From contig JADHWK010000028.1 in NCBI GenBank assembly GCA_016783505.1, positions 1 through 28,940 on the forward strand: a DNA stretch of 28,940 bases. Direction: 5' to 3'. The notes below the pieces were generated by a model. The model was not told the origin of the DNA. It was given only the letters and a program-made list of their open reading frames with translations, and did no database searches. Position 1 is the stretch's first letter, and each line of letters begins with the position of its first letter. The position numbers were made by a program, and so were the translations under genes. Below, piece after piece: positions 1 to 7,132 of the stretch. The stretch is from Candidatus Zhuqueibacterota bacterium (lineage in GTDB: Bacteria; BS750m-G25).

Positions 1-1842
1 TCCAGCCAGTCCGACGCCGTGGCCAAGCTGATTGAAGAGAAGATCAAATCCAATGAATATACTTATAAGGATTTTGCTATCTTAGTGCGGGCCAACGCCG
101 ACGCCGACCCCTTCCTCCGGTCGCTGAACATGCGGGAGATCCCCTATCGCTTCTCCGGCAGCCGGGGGCTTTATGCCCGGGAAGAGGTGCGGCTGATGAT
201 CTCCTTCCTAAAGACGATCTCCGATTTTGACGATTCCCTCAGTCTCTACCACCTGGCCAGCTCCGACATCTATCAGCTCAAAATGAAAGACCTCACCCGC
301 TGCATGAACCTGGCCCATCGGCAGAACCGGGGTTTACATTACATCTTTGAACATTTTGCCGATTATTCGGAGAACCTTGGAGATCTGACCGACGAGAGCC
401 GGGCCACCATTGACAAACTGATGAAGGATATGGAGAAATACCTGGAGATGTCGAGGGATCATCCCACCGGGGTTGTTCTCTATCAGTTTTTGCAGGGAAG
501 CGGTTATTTAAAGAGATTAACCCACCAGGACAGCATAGAAGCCGAATCCAAGGTTCAAAATCTGGCCAAATTCTTCGAGATCGTGAAGAACTTCGGCTCC
601 TTAGCCGTGCAGGACCGGGTGTCCCAGTTCGTCTCATATCTGGACCTGTTAATCCAGGCCGGGGATGATCCCCCCTCTGCTGAGGCCGACTTCGACGTGG
701 ATGCAGTGAATGTGCTCACCGTACACAAGGCCAAGGGACTGGAGTTTCCGGTGGTGTTCATGGTCAGCTTGGTGGGCCGGAAGTTCCCCTCCCCCCACCG
801 TTCCGACCCCTTAGAGCTTCCCGAACCTTTGGTTAAAGATATTCTGCCCAGCGGGGATTTCCATCTTCAGGAGGAGAGGCGGCTGTTTTATGTGGGGATG
901 ACCCGGGCCAAAAAAGAGCTTTTTTTGACCAGCGCCCGTGACTATGGGGGCGTTCGGCCCCGGAAGGTGAGCCCGTTTGTGCTGGAGGCCGTGGATAAAC
1001 CCCAGGCTGATGAGACTTATTTAAAAGCTTCAGCCTTAGAGGCCATTAAGAGGTTTGCTCCACCGTCCAAAGAGGGACCCCGGGCCCCAGCGGCCATTCC
1101 TGAAGATCAGGTGCTGAACCTCTCCCACTTTCAGGTAGATGACTACCTCACCTGTCCGTTGAAATATAAATTTGTCCACATCCTGCGGGTGCCCCTGCTT
1201 CCCCATCATTCGATCATCTACGGCAAGGCCCTGCACGAGGCGGTCAAAGAATATCACCTGCGGAAGGTGAACGGTCAACCCGTTTCCTTAGAGAATCTGA
1301 TTGATGTTTTCGAGAGAACATGGAGATCGGAGGGCTTCCTCACCAGGGAGCACGAAGAGCAGCGGCTTCAGGCTGGTCGTGAAACCCTGCGGCTTTTCTA
1401 CCAGGAGCAGGAGAGATCGGGTCTAATTCCCACCCTCATAGAGCAGGACTTTAGTTTCATACTGGAGAATAACCGGCTGGTGGGTCGCTGGGATCGGGTG
1501 GACGTTAAGGACGGGTCGGCTACCATTATTGATTTCAAGTCCTCTGAGATCAGGCAGCAAAAGGATGCAGACAGAAGGGTCAGGGAAAGCCTTCAGCTCT
1601 CCATCTACGCCTTGGCTTACAGAGAGGCTTACGGCCAGGTTCCAGAGTCAGTGGAGCTGCACTTTCTGGATTCGGGGCTGGTGGGGAGAGCCCCGGTGAC
1701 CCAAAAGATGCTGGAGAAGACGGTGGGAAAAATCAACGAGGCGGCCCGGGGCATCCGTGCCCGGGACTATACCCCCAAACCTGGATACATGGCCTGCCAG
1801 TATTGCCCCTATTCTGGGATTTGCCCCAGTACGGTAACTTAG
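1..1842 (+). CDS. UvrD/Rep-family helicase fused to C-terminal 4Fe-4S PD-(D/E)XK nuclease (5' end outside window)
   Basis: The frame is open from base 1, so the start and the N-terminal motor half lie upstream. The 613 residues seen begin in the second motor domain of a superfamily 1 helicase. Motif V region TVHKAKGLEFPVV is near residue 240 and motif VI EERRLFYVGMTRA near 292. From about residue 370 comes a RecB/AddB-type nuclease domain: a first Cys in TCPLKYKF (~385), His in GKALHEAV (~411), GRWDRVD (~495), IDFKSS (~510) and QLSIYALAY (~531). It ends with CQYCPYSGIC, a CxxC-x5-C set that with the first Cys would ligate a 4Fe-4S cluster, as in AddB and Cas4. By family knowledge such enzymes unwind and cut DNA ends for recombination repair. 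Which complex it belongs to cannot be told. It is clearly distinct from the PcrA helicase at 15237. Confidence 0.9.
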   Translation, partial: SSQSDAVAKLIEEKIKSNEYTYKDFAILVRANADADPFLRSLNMREIPYRFSGSRGLYAREEVRLMISFLKTISDFDDSLSLYHLASSDIYQLKMKDLTRCMNLAHRQNRGLHYIFEHFADYSENLGDLTDESRATIDKLMKDMEKYLEMSRDHPTGVVLYQFLQGSGYLKRLTHQDSIEAESKVQNLAKFFEIVKNFGSLAVQDRVSQFVSYLDLLIQAGDDPPSAEADFDVDAVNVLTVHKAKGLEFPVVFMVSLVGRKFPSPHRSDPLELPEPLVKDILPSGDFHLQEERRLFYVGMTRAKKELFLTSARDYGGVRPRKVSPFVLEAVDKPQADETYLKASALEAIKRFAPPSKEGPRAPAAIPEDQVLNLSHFQVDDYLTCPLKYKFVHILRVPLLPHHSIIYGKALHEAVKEYHLRKVNGQPVSLENLIDVFERTWRSEGFLTREHEEQRLQAGRETLRLFYQEQERSGLIPTLIEQDFSFILENNRLVGRWDRVDVKDGSATIIDFKSSEIRQQKDADRRVRESLQLSIYALAYREAYGQVPESVELHFLDSGLVGRAPVTQKMLEKTVGKINEAARGIRARDYTPKPGYMACQYCPYSGICPSTVT

Positions 1843-2212
1843 TAGGGGTTAGAATTTAAGTATCAGAATGAAAGAGCAGGGGAGCAAGGGGGCAGAGGAG
1901 CAAGGGAGAATCGGTCAAGTTATTCGGGTCGATCAGGCGCCCGACTGAAAGGTTTTTTGGTTTAGGGCATTGGGATTTTGGTCATTGGAATTTGTTTAGG
2001 ATTTCGATATTTGAATTTCGGATTTTCTTACTGATATTGTGTCTCGTCGGTTTGCCTGCCCGGCCAGGGAGGCGTGGCTGCGATAGCTAAAAATTGCAAG
2101 ATCTCCCTTAACTGTCAGGTCAAGACAATGAACTCTAAGAGGAGTCGCTCCGAATATAAACCCGTCCATATGGTCTTCCTGAAAAGATAGTGAGGGAAAC
2201 AAAGGTCTCATT
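1843..2212. other. Intergenic region with simple repeats, no gene seen
   Basis: This 370-base stretch holds a purine-rich G tract (1871-1910) and then a run of degenerate TTTGG/ATTTGG-like units (about 1964-2026) of the kind that accumulates between genes in many candidate-phylum genomes. The only open frame of note is an 87-codon minus-strand frame with no recognisable content, and it runs into the toxin pseudogene. No convincing terminator for the helicase gene is visible. Confidence 0.5.
1871..1910 (+). repeat. G-rich purine repeat, copy 1 of 3
   Basis: A GGGGAGCAAGGGGGCAGAGG-type tract begins 29 bases after the helicase stop. Related tracts lie after mltG (14775-14842) and after pcrA (17480-17505), always on the plus strand just downstream of a stop codon. 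Several G runs of 3-5 bases could support a G-quadruplex in DNA or transcript, less perfectly here than at 17480. Confidence 0.5.
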
Positions 2213-2491
2213 TTATTCAAGAAATATGGGATAATTATAAATTTTGTTATGATGCCCAATAAAACGGAATTCGGCTATGTCTTTTTCGGTGAACTTGAAT
2301 ACAATACGATAGTTTATATCAACCCGAAAGCTCCAGATATCGTGTCCCTTGGGATGCAATTTTTCGGTTCTGAGAATGGGATCGAAAGGATTTTCTTTAA
2401 AAAGTTCTGTTTTTTCAGCCGCTTTCTTTTAAATTCTGGGGTCGAGTTTTTCAAACAGCTTATCAAATGTTTTGGTGGTTACTATTCTCAT
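2213..2491 (-). pseudogene. RelE/YoeB-like mRNA interferase toxin, broken by an in-frame stop
   Basis: Read from the ATG at 2491 leftwards, this 93-codon frame starts MRIVTTKTFDKLFEKLDPRI, then has TAA at codon 21 (2429-2431), then continues without frameshift as KKAAEKTELFKENPFDPILR and onwards to a natural stop at 2213. The second part carries the RelE-fold pattern HDIWSFRVDINYRIVFKF followed by FRFIGHHNKIY. A single C-to-T change (CAA to TAA) would explain the stop. The start codon overlaps the antitoxin stop by one base (TAATG), typical of translational coupling in toxin-antitoxin operons. No in-frame ATG follows the stop, so a functional restart is unlikely. The family name rests on this pattern by eye; the nonsense codon is seen directly. 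Confidence 0.8.
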
Positions 2492-2697
2492 TATTTCTTA
2501 AGAAGTTCATAGAGTGAATTTCTTTCGGTGATCCGACCTTCCCGGTGCTCTTTCTCAGAAGCATCCAAAAGTTTTATGAATTCCTTTTTAAAAAGCCCGC
2601 AGGCGTTACAAAAGGTTTCAAAATCCTCTCTGTCAATTTCGATGGTAATCTTGTGCGAGCTGGTTTTTTTAACTCTCATGTTCAGACCTGTGCTCAT
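2491..2697 (-). CDS. Antitoxin of RelE-like toxin-antitoxin pair
   Basis: This 68-residue protein begins MSTGLNMRVKKTSSHKITIE and ends NSLYELLKK. The ATG at 2697 is chosen because GGAG lies 6 bases upstream (2704-2707); an upstream TTG at 2709 has no such site. A short beta-strand-like segment (KITIEID) followed by helices would suit a small DNA-binding N-terminus and a toxin-wrapping C-terminus, but I do not recognise a named antitoxin family. The frame is intact while its partner toxin is broken, so it may persist as a solitary antitoxin or regulator. It is divergent from the gene at 2779, with 81 bases between the two starts. Confidence 0.7.
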   Translation of the reverse strand: MSTGLNMRVKKTSSHKITIEIDREDFETFCNACGLFKKEFIKLLDASEKEHREGRITERNSLYELLKK

Positions 2698-2778
2698 TTT
2701 ATACTCCAAATATTTTCTGTATGTACCCTTTTGTTTGTAAAGTTAATAAATTAATGGATAAAAATCAAATAAAATAAT

Positions 2779-3018
2779 ATGATGATCCAAAACTTCGACC
2801 AAAATTTTTATTGGTTTGTCCTGAGCCGAACGAACGGCGTGGGGAATAAAACGCTGTTGGAGATCTTCAAACGAAACCGAGAACTGGACATGAGCATCGG
2901 GGATTTCTGGAAACTGCCGGAATCGGAAATGACGATGTTGTATGGACTAAAACCCCCGGTAATTCAGTCCATTCTGAATCTAAAGGGTAGTCTTAAAGAG
3001 ATAAAAAGTCTATACTAA
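2779..3018 (+). CDS. Stand-alone DprA/Smf N-terminal-like domain (possible gene remnant)
   Basis: This 79-residue protein has FYWFVLSRTNGVGNKTLLEI near its N-terminus, which matches the start of DprA (Smf), where a helix-hairpin-helix-like region precedes the Rossmann-fold domain that binds single-stranded DNA and loads RecA. The frame ends at KGSLKEIKSLY*, exactly where the Rossmann domain should begin, and the next 48 bases contain nothing resembling it. It is therefore either a truncated dprA or a free-standing domain. No strong ribosome-binding site precedes the tandem ATG ATG start. Codons look normal for the window. Confidence is moderate for the similarity and low for function. Confidence 0.5.
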   Translation: MMIQNFDQNFYWFVLSRTNGVGNKTLLEIFKRNRELDMSIGDFWKLPESEMTMLYGLKPPVIQSILNLKGSLKEIKSLY

Positions 3019-3066
3019 GTGAAGTAATGGATAGGGTTAAAGAGGGATAAAACAAAGGGTTTTTTA

Positions 3067-3777
3067 ATGCATGAAACGACGCTAATCGTTCTTCTGGGCA
3101 CGGCGTTGTCCATCGGGTTTATCCATACCTTGATCGGCCCCGACCATTACCTGCCCTTCATTCTGTTGGCAAAGGCCCGTGGCTGGCGGCTGGGCAGGAC
3201 GCTGGCCATTACCCTCTGGTGCGGGTTAGGCCACGTGTTAAGCTCCGTTCTTATCGGATTGGTGGGGATTGCGGCAGGAATCGCCATCAGCAAATTGGAG
3301 GGAATCGAGTCGGTACGGGGTGGATTGGCCTCATGGCTCTTGATCGGCTTTGGGTTAGCCTACGGGATCTGGGGGCTACGGCGGGGGCTCAGGGGTAAAG
3401 TCCATACCCATCGTCACTTTCACGATGACGGCATCTCCCATGCCCATGATCACGCTCACATTAAGGAACACAGTCACATTCACGAAGACAAGGGAAAAAT
3501 TACTCCGTGGGCCCTGTTCATCATCTTCGCTTTTGGTCCCTGCGAACCTCTGATCCCCCTGGTCATGGTTCCGGCTTCCCAGCATTCCTGGTGGGGGGTA
3601 GCCTTGGTGGCCTTGGTATTCGGGGTGGCTACCATCGGCACAATGATGGTCATCGTTGGTTTGAGCTCTTATGGCCTGTTACGCTTGCAGGTCAGGCCGT
3701 TGGAACGTTATGTCCATGCCCTGGCTGGAGGGATGATCGCCCTTTCAGGAATGGCGATTATGGTGCTGGGGGTTTGA
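3067..3777 (+). CDS. NicO/UreH-type metal permease with His-rich cytoplasmic loop
   Basis: This 236-residue membrane protein has about six hydrophobic segments. HTLIGPDH (H20, D26, H27) in the first segment resembles the metal-binding HX4-5DH signature of nickel/cobalt permeases. A loop at about residues 112-142 is packed with histidines (HTHRHFHDDGISHAHDHAH), as in RcnA-like exporters and NicO proteins. FGPCEPLIPL opens the second half. By family knowledge it moves Ni, Co or a similar divalent metal across the inner membrane; direction and substrate cannot be read from sequence. It starts 48 bases after the DprA-like fragment, possibly in one transcript. No metalloenzyme gene sits nearby to hint at its client. 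Confidence 0.8.
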   Translation: MHETTLIVLLGTALSIGFIHTLIGPDHYLPFILLAKARGWRLGRTLAITLWCGLGHVLSSVLIGLVGIAAGIAISKLEGIESVRGGLASWLLIGFGLAYGIWGLRRGLRGKVHTHRHFHDDGISHAHDHAHIKEHSHIHEDKGKITPWALFIIFAFGPCEPLIPLVMVPASQHSWWGVALVALVFGVATIGTMMVIVGLSSYGLLRLQVRPLERYVHALAGGMIALSGMAIMVLGV

Positions 3778-3864
3778 CAAGTCAAGTTTTACCAATAAAA
3801 CCTTTTTTTGTGTAGTAAATTATATGAATTACAGTTCGGCTCCTTTAATTCGAATAAAAAATTT

Positions 3865-3892
3865 CCGCCACAAAGATACGAAAACACCAAAA
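3865..3892 (-). repeat. Dispersed CTTTGTG...GTGGC repeat, decayed copy
   Basis: The minus strand reads TTTTGGTGTTTTCGTATCTT then TGTGGCGG, related to the plus-strand copy at 28548-28574 (CTTTGTGTCTTGGTGCC then TTAGTGGC). Both lie in gene-free DNA. Confidence 0.4.
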
Positions 3893-4035
3893 TTTTTTGT
3901 GATCAATAAAATTTTACATTATTTAAGTGGGTAATCAAATATTCGTTAACTGTACTTATAAGGTCTCAAAAGTTCTTTCTTCTTAATGAAACTTGGAAAG
4001 TTTCCTATTCCTGGATGGTGAGGGGTGGAATGGTT

Positions 4036-4057
4036 GTCCCTCCTTAATAGGGGGGAC
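4036..4057. repeat. Small palindrome (8-bp stem, 6-base loop)
   Basis: GTCCCTCC pairs with GGGGGGAC (one G-T pair) around the loop TTAATA. It lacks a following T-run, so it is not a clear terminator. A weaker relative with CCCCT/AGGGG arms sits at 4096-4109. Confidence 0.5.
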
Positions 4058-4204
4058 TTGTAGAAATGATGACAGTATATGCTTAGTGATAATCACCCCT
4101 TCATAGGGGGTTAATCAAATTATAAAATAATTCATATGAATATTGCTATCCGCACTGATCCGGGAAGAGCCTAATTTTTAAAATTCTGGCAATCTTTGAA
4201 CTCT

Positions 4205-4232
4205 TTGAAATTTAAACAATTCGGTGTATCTT
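4205..4232 (+). promoter_or_regulatory. Probable rmuC promoter
   Basis: TTGAAA, 16 bases, TATCTT. The initiation point would be about 4239, and AGGGTGA (4241-4247) lies 6 bases before the rmuC ATG, so the leader would be very short. Confidence 0.4.
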
Positions 4233-4253
4233 TTAAGTTTAGGGTGACTAAAA

Positions 4254-5312
4254 ATGAATTTATTATATGCAGGCATTGCCGTCTTAATTGTCCTTCTCTT
4301 CGGCGGTCTGTGGCTGTTGGTTCGCAGGCAGGATAAACAGTGGAAGGAGTTTCTGGAGAGGCAAAGGGACGATCCGACGTTTAAGGTAATCACTGATTGG
4401 CTTAAAGATATGCGGGAGGGGCTGGATCGGAGCAGCGATTCCCTGCAAAAGCGGCTGGATGCTACCAACAAGGCCATTAGTGACAGATTGGACAGCGCCG
4501 CCCGGGTGATCGGGGCGGTGTCCAAAGAACTGGGTCAGGTGCAGGAGATCGGTCGGGCGATGAAGGATTTTCAGGATTTTCTAAGGTCACCTAAGCTGCG
4601 GGGAAACATCGGCGAGCAGATCTTAAGGGATCTGTTAACACAGGTGTTACCCAAGGAGAATTATCATATCCAGCACCGCTTCAAGGCCGGGGAGACGGTG
4701 GATGCCGTAATCTCCACGGACAAGGGTTTGATCCCCGTTGACGCCAAGTTCCCGATGGAGAACTTCCGCCGCATCCTGCAGGCGGAGTCCGAGGAGCAGA
4801 AGAATTCCCTGGTTCGTGAATTCACCCGGGACGTGAAAAAGCACATTGACGACATCAGCAAGAAATACATCCTGCCCCAGGAGGGGACGGTAGATTTTGC
4901 CATCATGTATATTCCTGCTGAGGCCGTTTATTACGAGATCGTAATGGGTGACGGGGCTCTTAACACCTACGCTTACGACAAGAAAGTGCTCTTGGTTTCC
5001 CCTAATTCGTTTTATTATTTTCTGAAGGTTATTCTGATCGGCCTTGAGGGCAAAAAGATTGAACAGGCAACCCGTTACATTCTGGAGACCCTGTCAGCCA
5101 TCCGCCAGGATTCGGTGAAGTTCGGGGAAAACCTGAGGGTATTGACCACCCATCTGACCAACGCCAAAAACACGTTGGACCGGGTGAACACCGACTTCTC
5201 CAGGCTCTCCAGCCGGATCGAGGACACCCGTCTCCTCAAAGCGGGGGCAGCAGGAGATATTGAAGGGGGGAAACAGGAGAGTCTTTTGGGGGTGGGGGAA
5301 GATAGTAAATAA
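4254..5312 (+). CDS. rmuC: DNA recombination protein RmuC
   Basis: This 352-residue protein has the RmuC layout. An N-terminal membrane segment (about residues 3-24) is followed by a charged coiled-coil region (about 30-105), then the RmuC domain with its restriction-nuclease-like fold: SPKLRGNIGEQILRDLL near 123, IPVDAKFPMENFRRIL near 160 and VDFAIMYIPAEAVYYEI near 212. RmuC proteins are linked to limiting inversions and rearrangements at short inverted repeats; the biochemical activity is not firmly established. The start is supported by AGGGTGA 6 bases upstream. It is followed by guaA after 45 bases with no terminator visible, so the two may be co-transcribed. Confidence 0.93.
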   Translation: MNLLYAGIAVLIVLLFGGLWLLVRRQDKQWKEFLERQRDDPTFKVITDWLKDMREGLDRSSDSLQKRLDATNKAISDRLDSAARVIGAVSKELGQVQEIGRAMKDFQDFLRSPKLRGNIGEQILRDLLTQVLPKENYHIQHRFKAGETVDAVISTDKGLIPVDAKFPMENFRRILQAESEEQKNSLVREFTRDVKKHIDDISKKYILPQEGTVDFAIMYIPAEAVYYEIVMGDGALNTYAYDKKVLLVSPNSFYYFLKVILIGLEGKKIEQATRYILETLSAIRQDSVKFGENLRVLTTHLTNAKNTLDRVNTDFSRLSSRIEDTRLLKAGAAGDIEGGKQESLLGVGEDSK

Positions 5313-5357
5313 ATATAATTCTCTTCAAACCTGTGTGGGTAATGTCAATTAATTTTT

Positions 5358-6905
5358 ATGAAGCAATCATTTGAAGAAACAATTTTAATCCTTGACTTCG
5401 GTTCCCAGTACACCCAGCTCATCGCCCGGAGGGTGCGGGGGATCGGGGTCTACTCCGAAATTTACCCCTTCAACGTGCCTACCGAAAAAGTTCAGGCATT
5501 AAATCCTAAGGGATTGATTCTTTCGGGAGGGCCGGCGTCAGTCTACGATAAAGGGGCCCCTTTGCCGGACCTGGAAATTTTCGAACTGGGAATTCCCGTC
5601 CTGGGAATCTGCTATGGGCTGCAGGTATTGGCCTACCTGATGGGGGGGGAGGTCAGTCGGGCGGCCCGCAGGGAATACGGCCATGCTGAGCTTTCCATTT
5701 TAAGGGATGATGACCTCTTTGCGGGACTTTCCGGAAAAACCCCGGTCTGGATGAGCCACGGGGATCTTCTGACGAAGCCCCCGGAGGGATTTGGGGTCAT
5801 CGCCCGAACGGATAATTCCGCCGTTGCCGCTATTAGGCATCCCAAGAAAAAATTCTATGGAGTGCAGTTTCATCCCGAGGTCGTCCACACCCCGAAGGGA
5901 GAAGAAATCCTGAAGAACTTTGCTTATCTGGTCTGTAAATGTCAGGGAGGATGGACGGCACGGTCATTCGTTCAGCGTGCGGTCGCAGCCATTAAAAATC
6001 AAGTAGGCCGGGGCCGGGTGATCTGCGCCCTGTCGGGAGGGGTGGATTCTTCGGTTGTCGCCATGCTCGTGCAGCGAGCGATCGGGGATCGGCTGACCTG
6101 CATCTTTGTGGACAATGGACTTCTGAGAAAGGGCGAATTTAAGCAGGTTATTCAGACCTTCGGGGACCATTTTCATTTGAACTTGGTGGCCGTGGATGCC
6201 TCCCAGCGTTTTCTACAAAAGCTGCAAGGAGTGGTTGATCCCGAGGAGAAAAGAAAAATCATCGGCGGGGAGTTTATCTCTATTTTTGAGGAGGAAGCCA
6301 GAAAGCTGGGTCGGGTGGACTTTCTGGCCCAGGGAACCCTGTATCCAGACCTGATTGAAAGCACCCCATTTAAGGGCCCGTCGGCCACCATCAAGTCCCA
6401 CCACAACGTGGGGGGGCTGCCGGAAAAGATGGGGTTGACGTTAATCGAGCCCTTAAAAGAGCTATTCAAGGACGAGGCGCGGGAGGTAGGTCGGGAGTTG
6501 GGTTTGCCGGAAGAAATCATTGGTAGGCATCCCTTTCCGGGTCCAGGGCTGGGTGTTAGGGTGGTGGGCGAAGTAACTGAAGATCAGTTGAATGTACTCC
6601 GGGAAGCGGATGCCATTTTTACCGAAGAACTGAAAAAATCAGGCTGGTACGGAAAGGTCTGGCAGGCACTGTCCTTGCTTTTGCCCGTCCAGTCAGTGGG
6701 GGTTATGGGTGACGAGCGGACCTATGAAAATGTGATTGCCTTACGGGCGGTGGACTCGATGGACGGGATGACCGCCGACTTTTCCCCCCTGCCCCATGAC
6801 CTGTTGAGTCGGATTTCTAACCGGATCATCAACGAGGTAAAAGGGGTCAATCGGGTGGTCTACGATATCTCGTCCAAGCCGCCCAGCACTATTGAGTGGG
6901 AATGA
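5358..6905 (+). CDS. guaA: GMP synthase (glutamine-hydrolysing)
   Basis: This 515-residue protein is full length. The N-terminal class I glutamine amidotransferase has the nucleophile Cys85 in VLGICYGLQ and the His172/Glu174 pair in VQFHPE. The ATP-pyrophosphatase domain has the P-loop SGGVDSS at 226-232. The C-terminal dimerisation domain ends [11 protein letters not shown], the invariant tail of the family. It converts XMP to GMP using glutamine and ATP in the cytoplasm. It lies between rmuC and glmS, another glutamine-dependent enzyme. No strong Shine-Dalgarno is seen ahead of the ATG. Confidence 0.98.
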   Translation: MKQSFEETILILDFGSQYTQLIARRVRGIGVYSEIYPFNVPTEKVQALNPKGLILSGGPASVYDKGAPLPDLEIFELGIPVLGICYGLQVLAYLMGGEVSRAARREYGHAELSILRDDDLFAGLSGKTPVWMSHGDLLTKPPEGFGVIARTDNSAVAAIRHPKKKFYGVQFHPEVVHTPKGEEILKNFAYLVCKCQGGWTARSFVQRAVAAIKNQVGRGRVICALSGGVDSSVVAMLVQRAIGDRLTCIFVDNGLLRKGEFKQVIQTFGDHFHLNLVAVDASQRFLQKLQGVVDPEEKRKIIGGEFISIFEEEARKLGRVDFLAQGTLYPDLIESTPFKGPSATIKSHHNVGGLPEKMGLTLIEPLKELFKDEAREVGRELGLPEEIIGRHPFPGPGLGVRVVGEVTEDQLNVLREADAIFTEELKKSGWYGKVWQALSLLLPVQSVGVMGDERTYENVIALRAVDSMDGMTADFSPLPHDLLSRISNRIINEVKGVNRVVYDISSKPPSTIEWE

Positions 6906-6983
6906 AATTTATTAGGTCCGATATCATTTAATATTTATTAAAACTATTGTAAAAATCCTAAACCGTTAGCCATTTGAATAAAA

Positions 6984-7071
6984 CCTGTCATTCCTGTCCC
7001 GAAACTTCGGGATTATCAGGAATCCATAGGTTTGGAAATAGATTCCCGCTTAAAGATTGCGGGAATGACAT
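6984..7071. repeat. Palindromic element with TGTCATTCC ends (MITE-like)
   Basis: The element starts CCTGTCATTCCTG and ends CGGGAATGACA, giving inverted ends, with internal GGAATC/GATTCC pairs and an inner tcccgaa-ac-ttcggga hairpin (6997-7012). It resembles the TGTCATTCCCGC...GCGGGAATGACA intergenic elements found in many bacterial genomes. It lies between guaA and glmS. No coding capacity and no clear target duplication are seen. Confidence 0.65.
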
Positions 7072-7132
7072 TGGGTATAAAACACAACAAACTGAAAAAT
7101 ACAATAGTTTAATATTTATATAAGAAAAGGAC

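Larger units (their letters stand above)
3778..4253. other. Intergenic region with dispersed repeats and small palindromes
   Basis: No credible gene is seen in this 476-base stretch. It contains a decayed copy of a dispersed CTTTGTGTCTTTGTGCC-type repeat on the minus strand (3865-3892), a GTCCCTCC/GGGGGGAC hairpin (4036-4057) and a second similar small palindrome (4096-4109). A probable rmuC promoter lies at its right end. Confidence 0.5.

Noticed and set aside
2249-2512. 87-codon plus-strand ORF
   Set aside because: It is the antisense shadow of the RelE-like toxin pseudogene, whose minus-strand reading explains the openness and carries recognisable motifs.
7072-7132. Possible glmS ribozyme ahead of glmS
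   Set aside because: No conserved glmS ribozyme core could be recognised; the upstream sequence is an ordinary palindromic repeat followed by AT-rich spacer.
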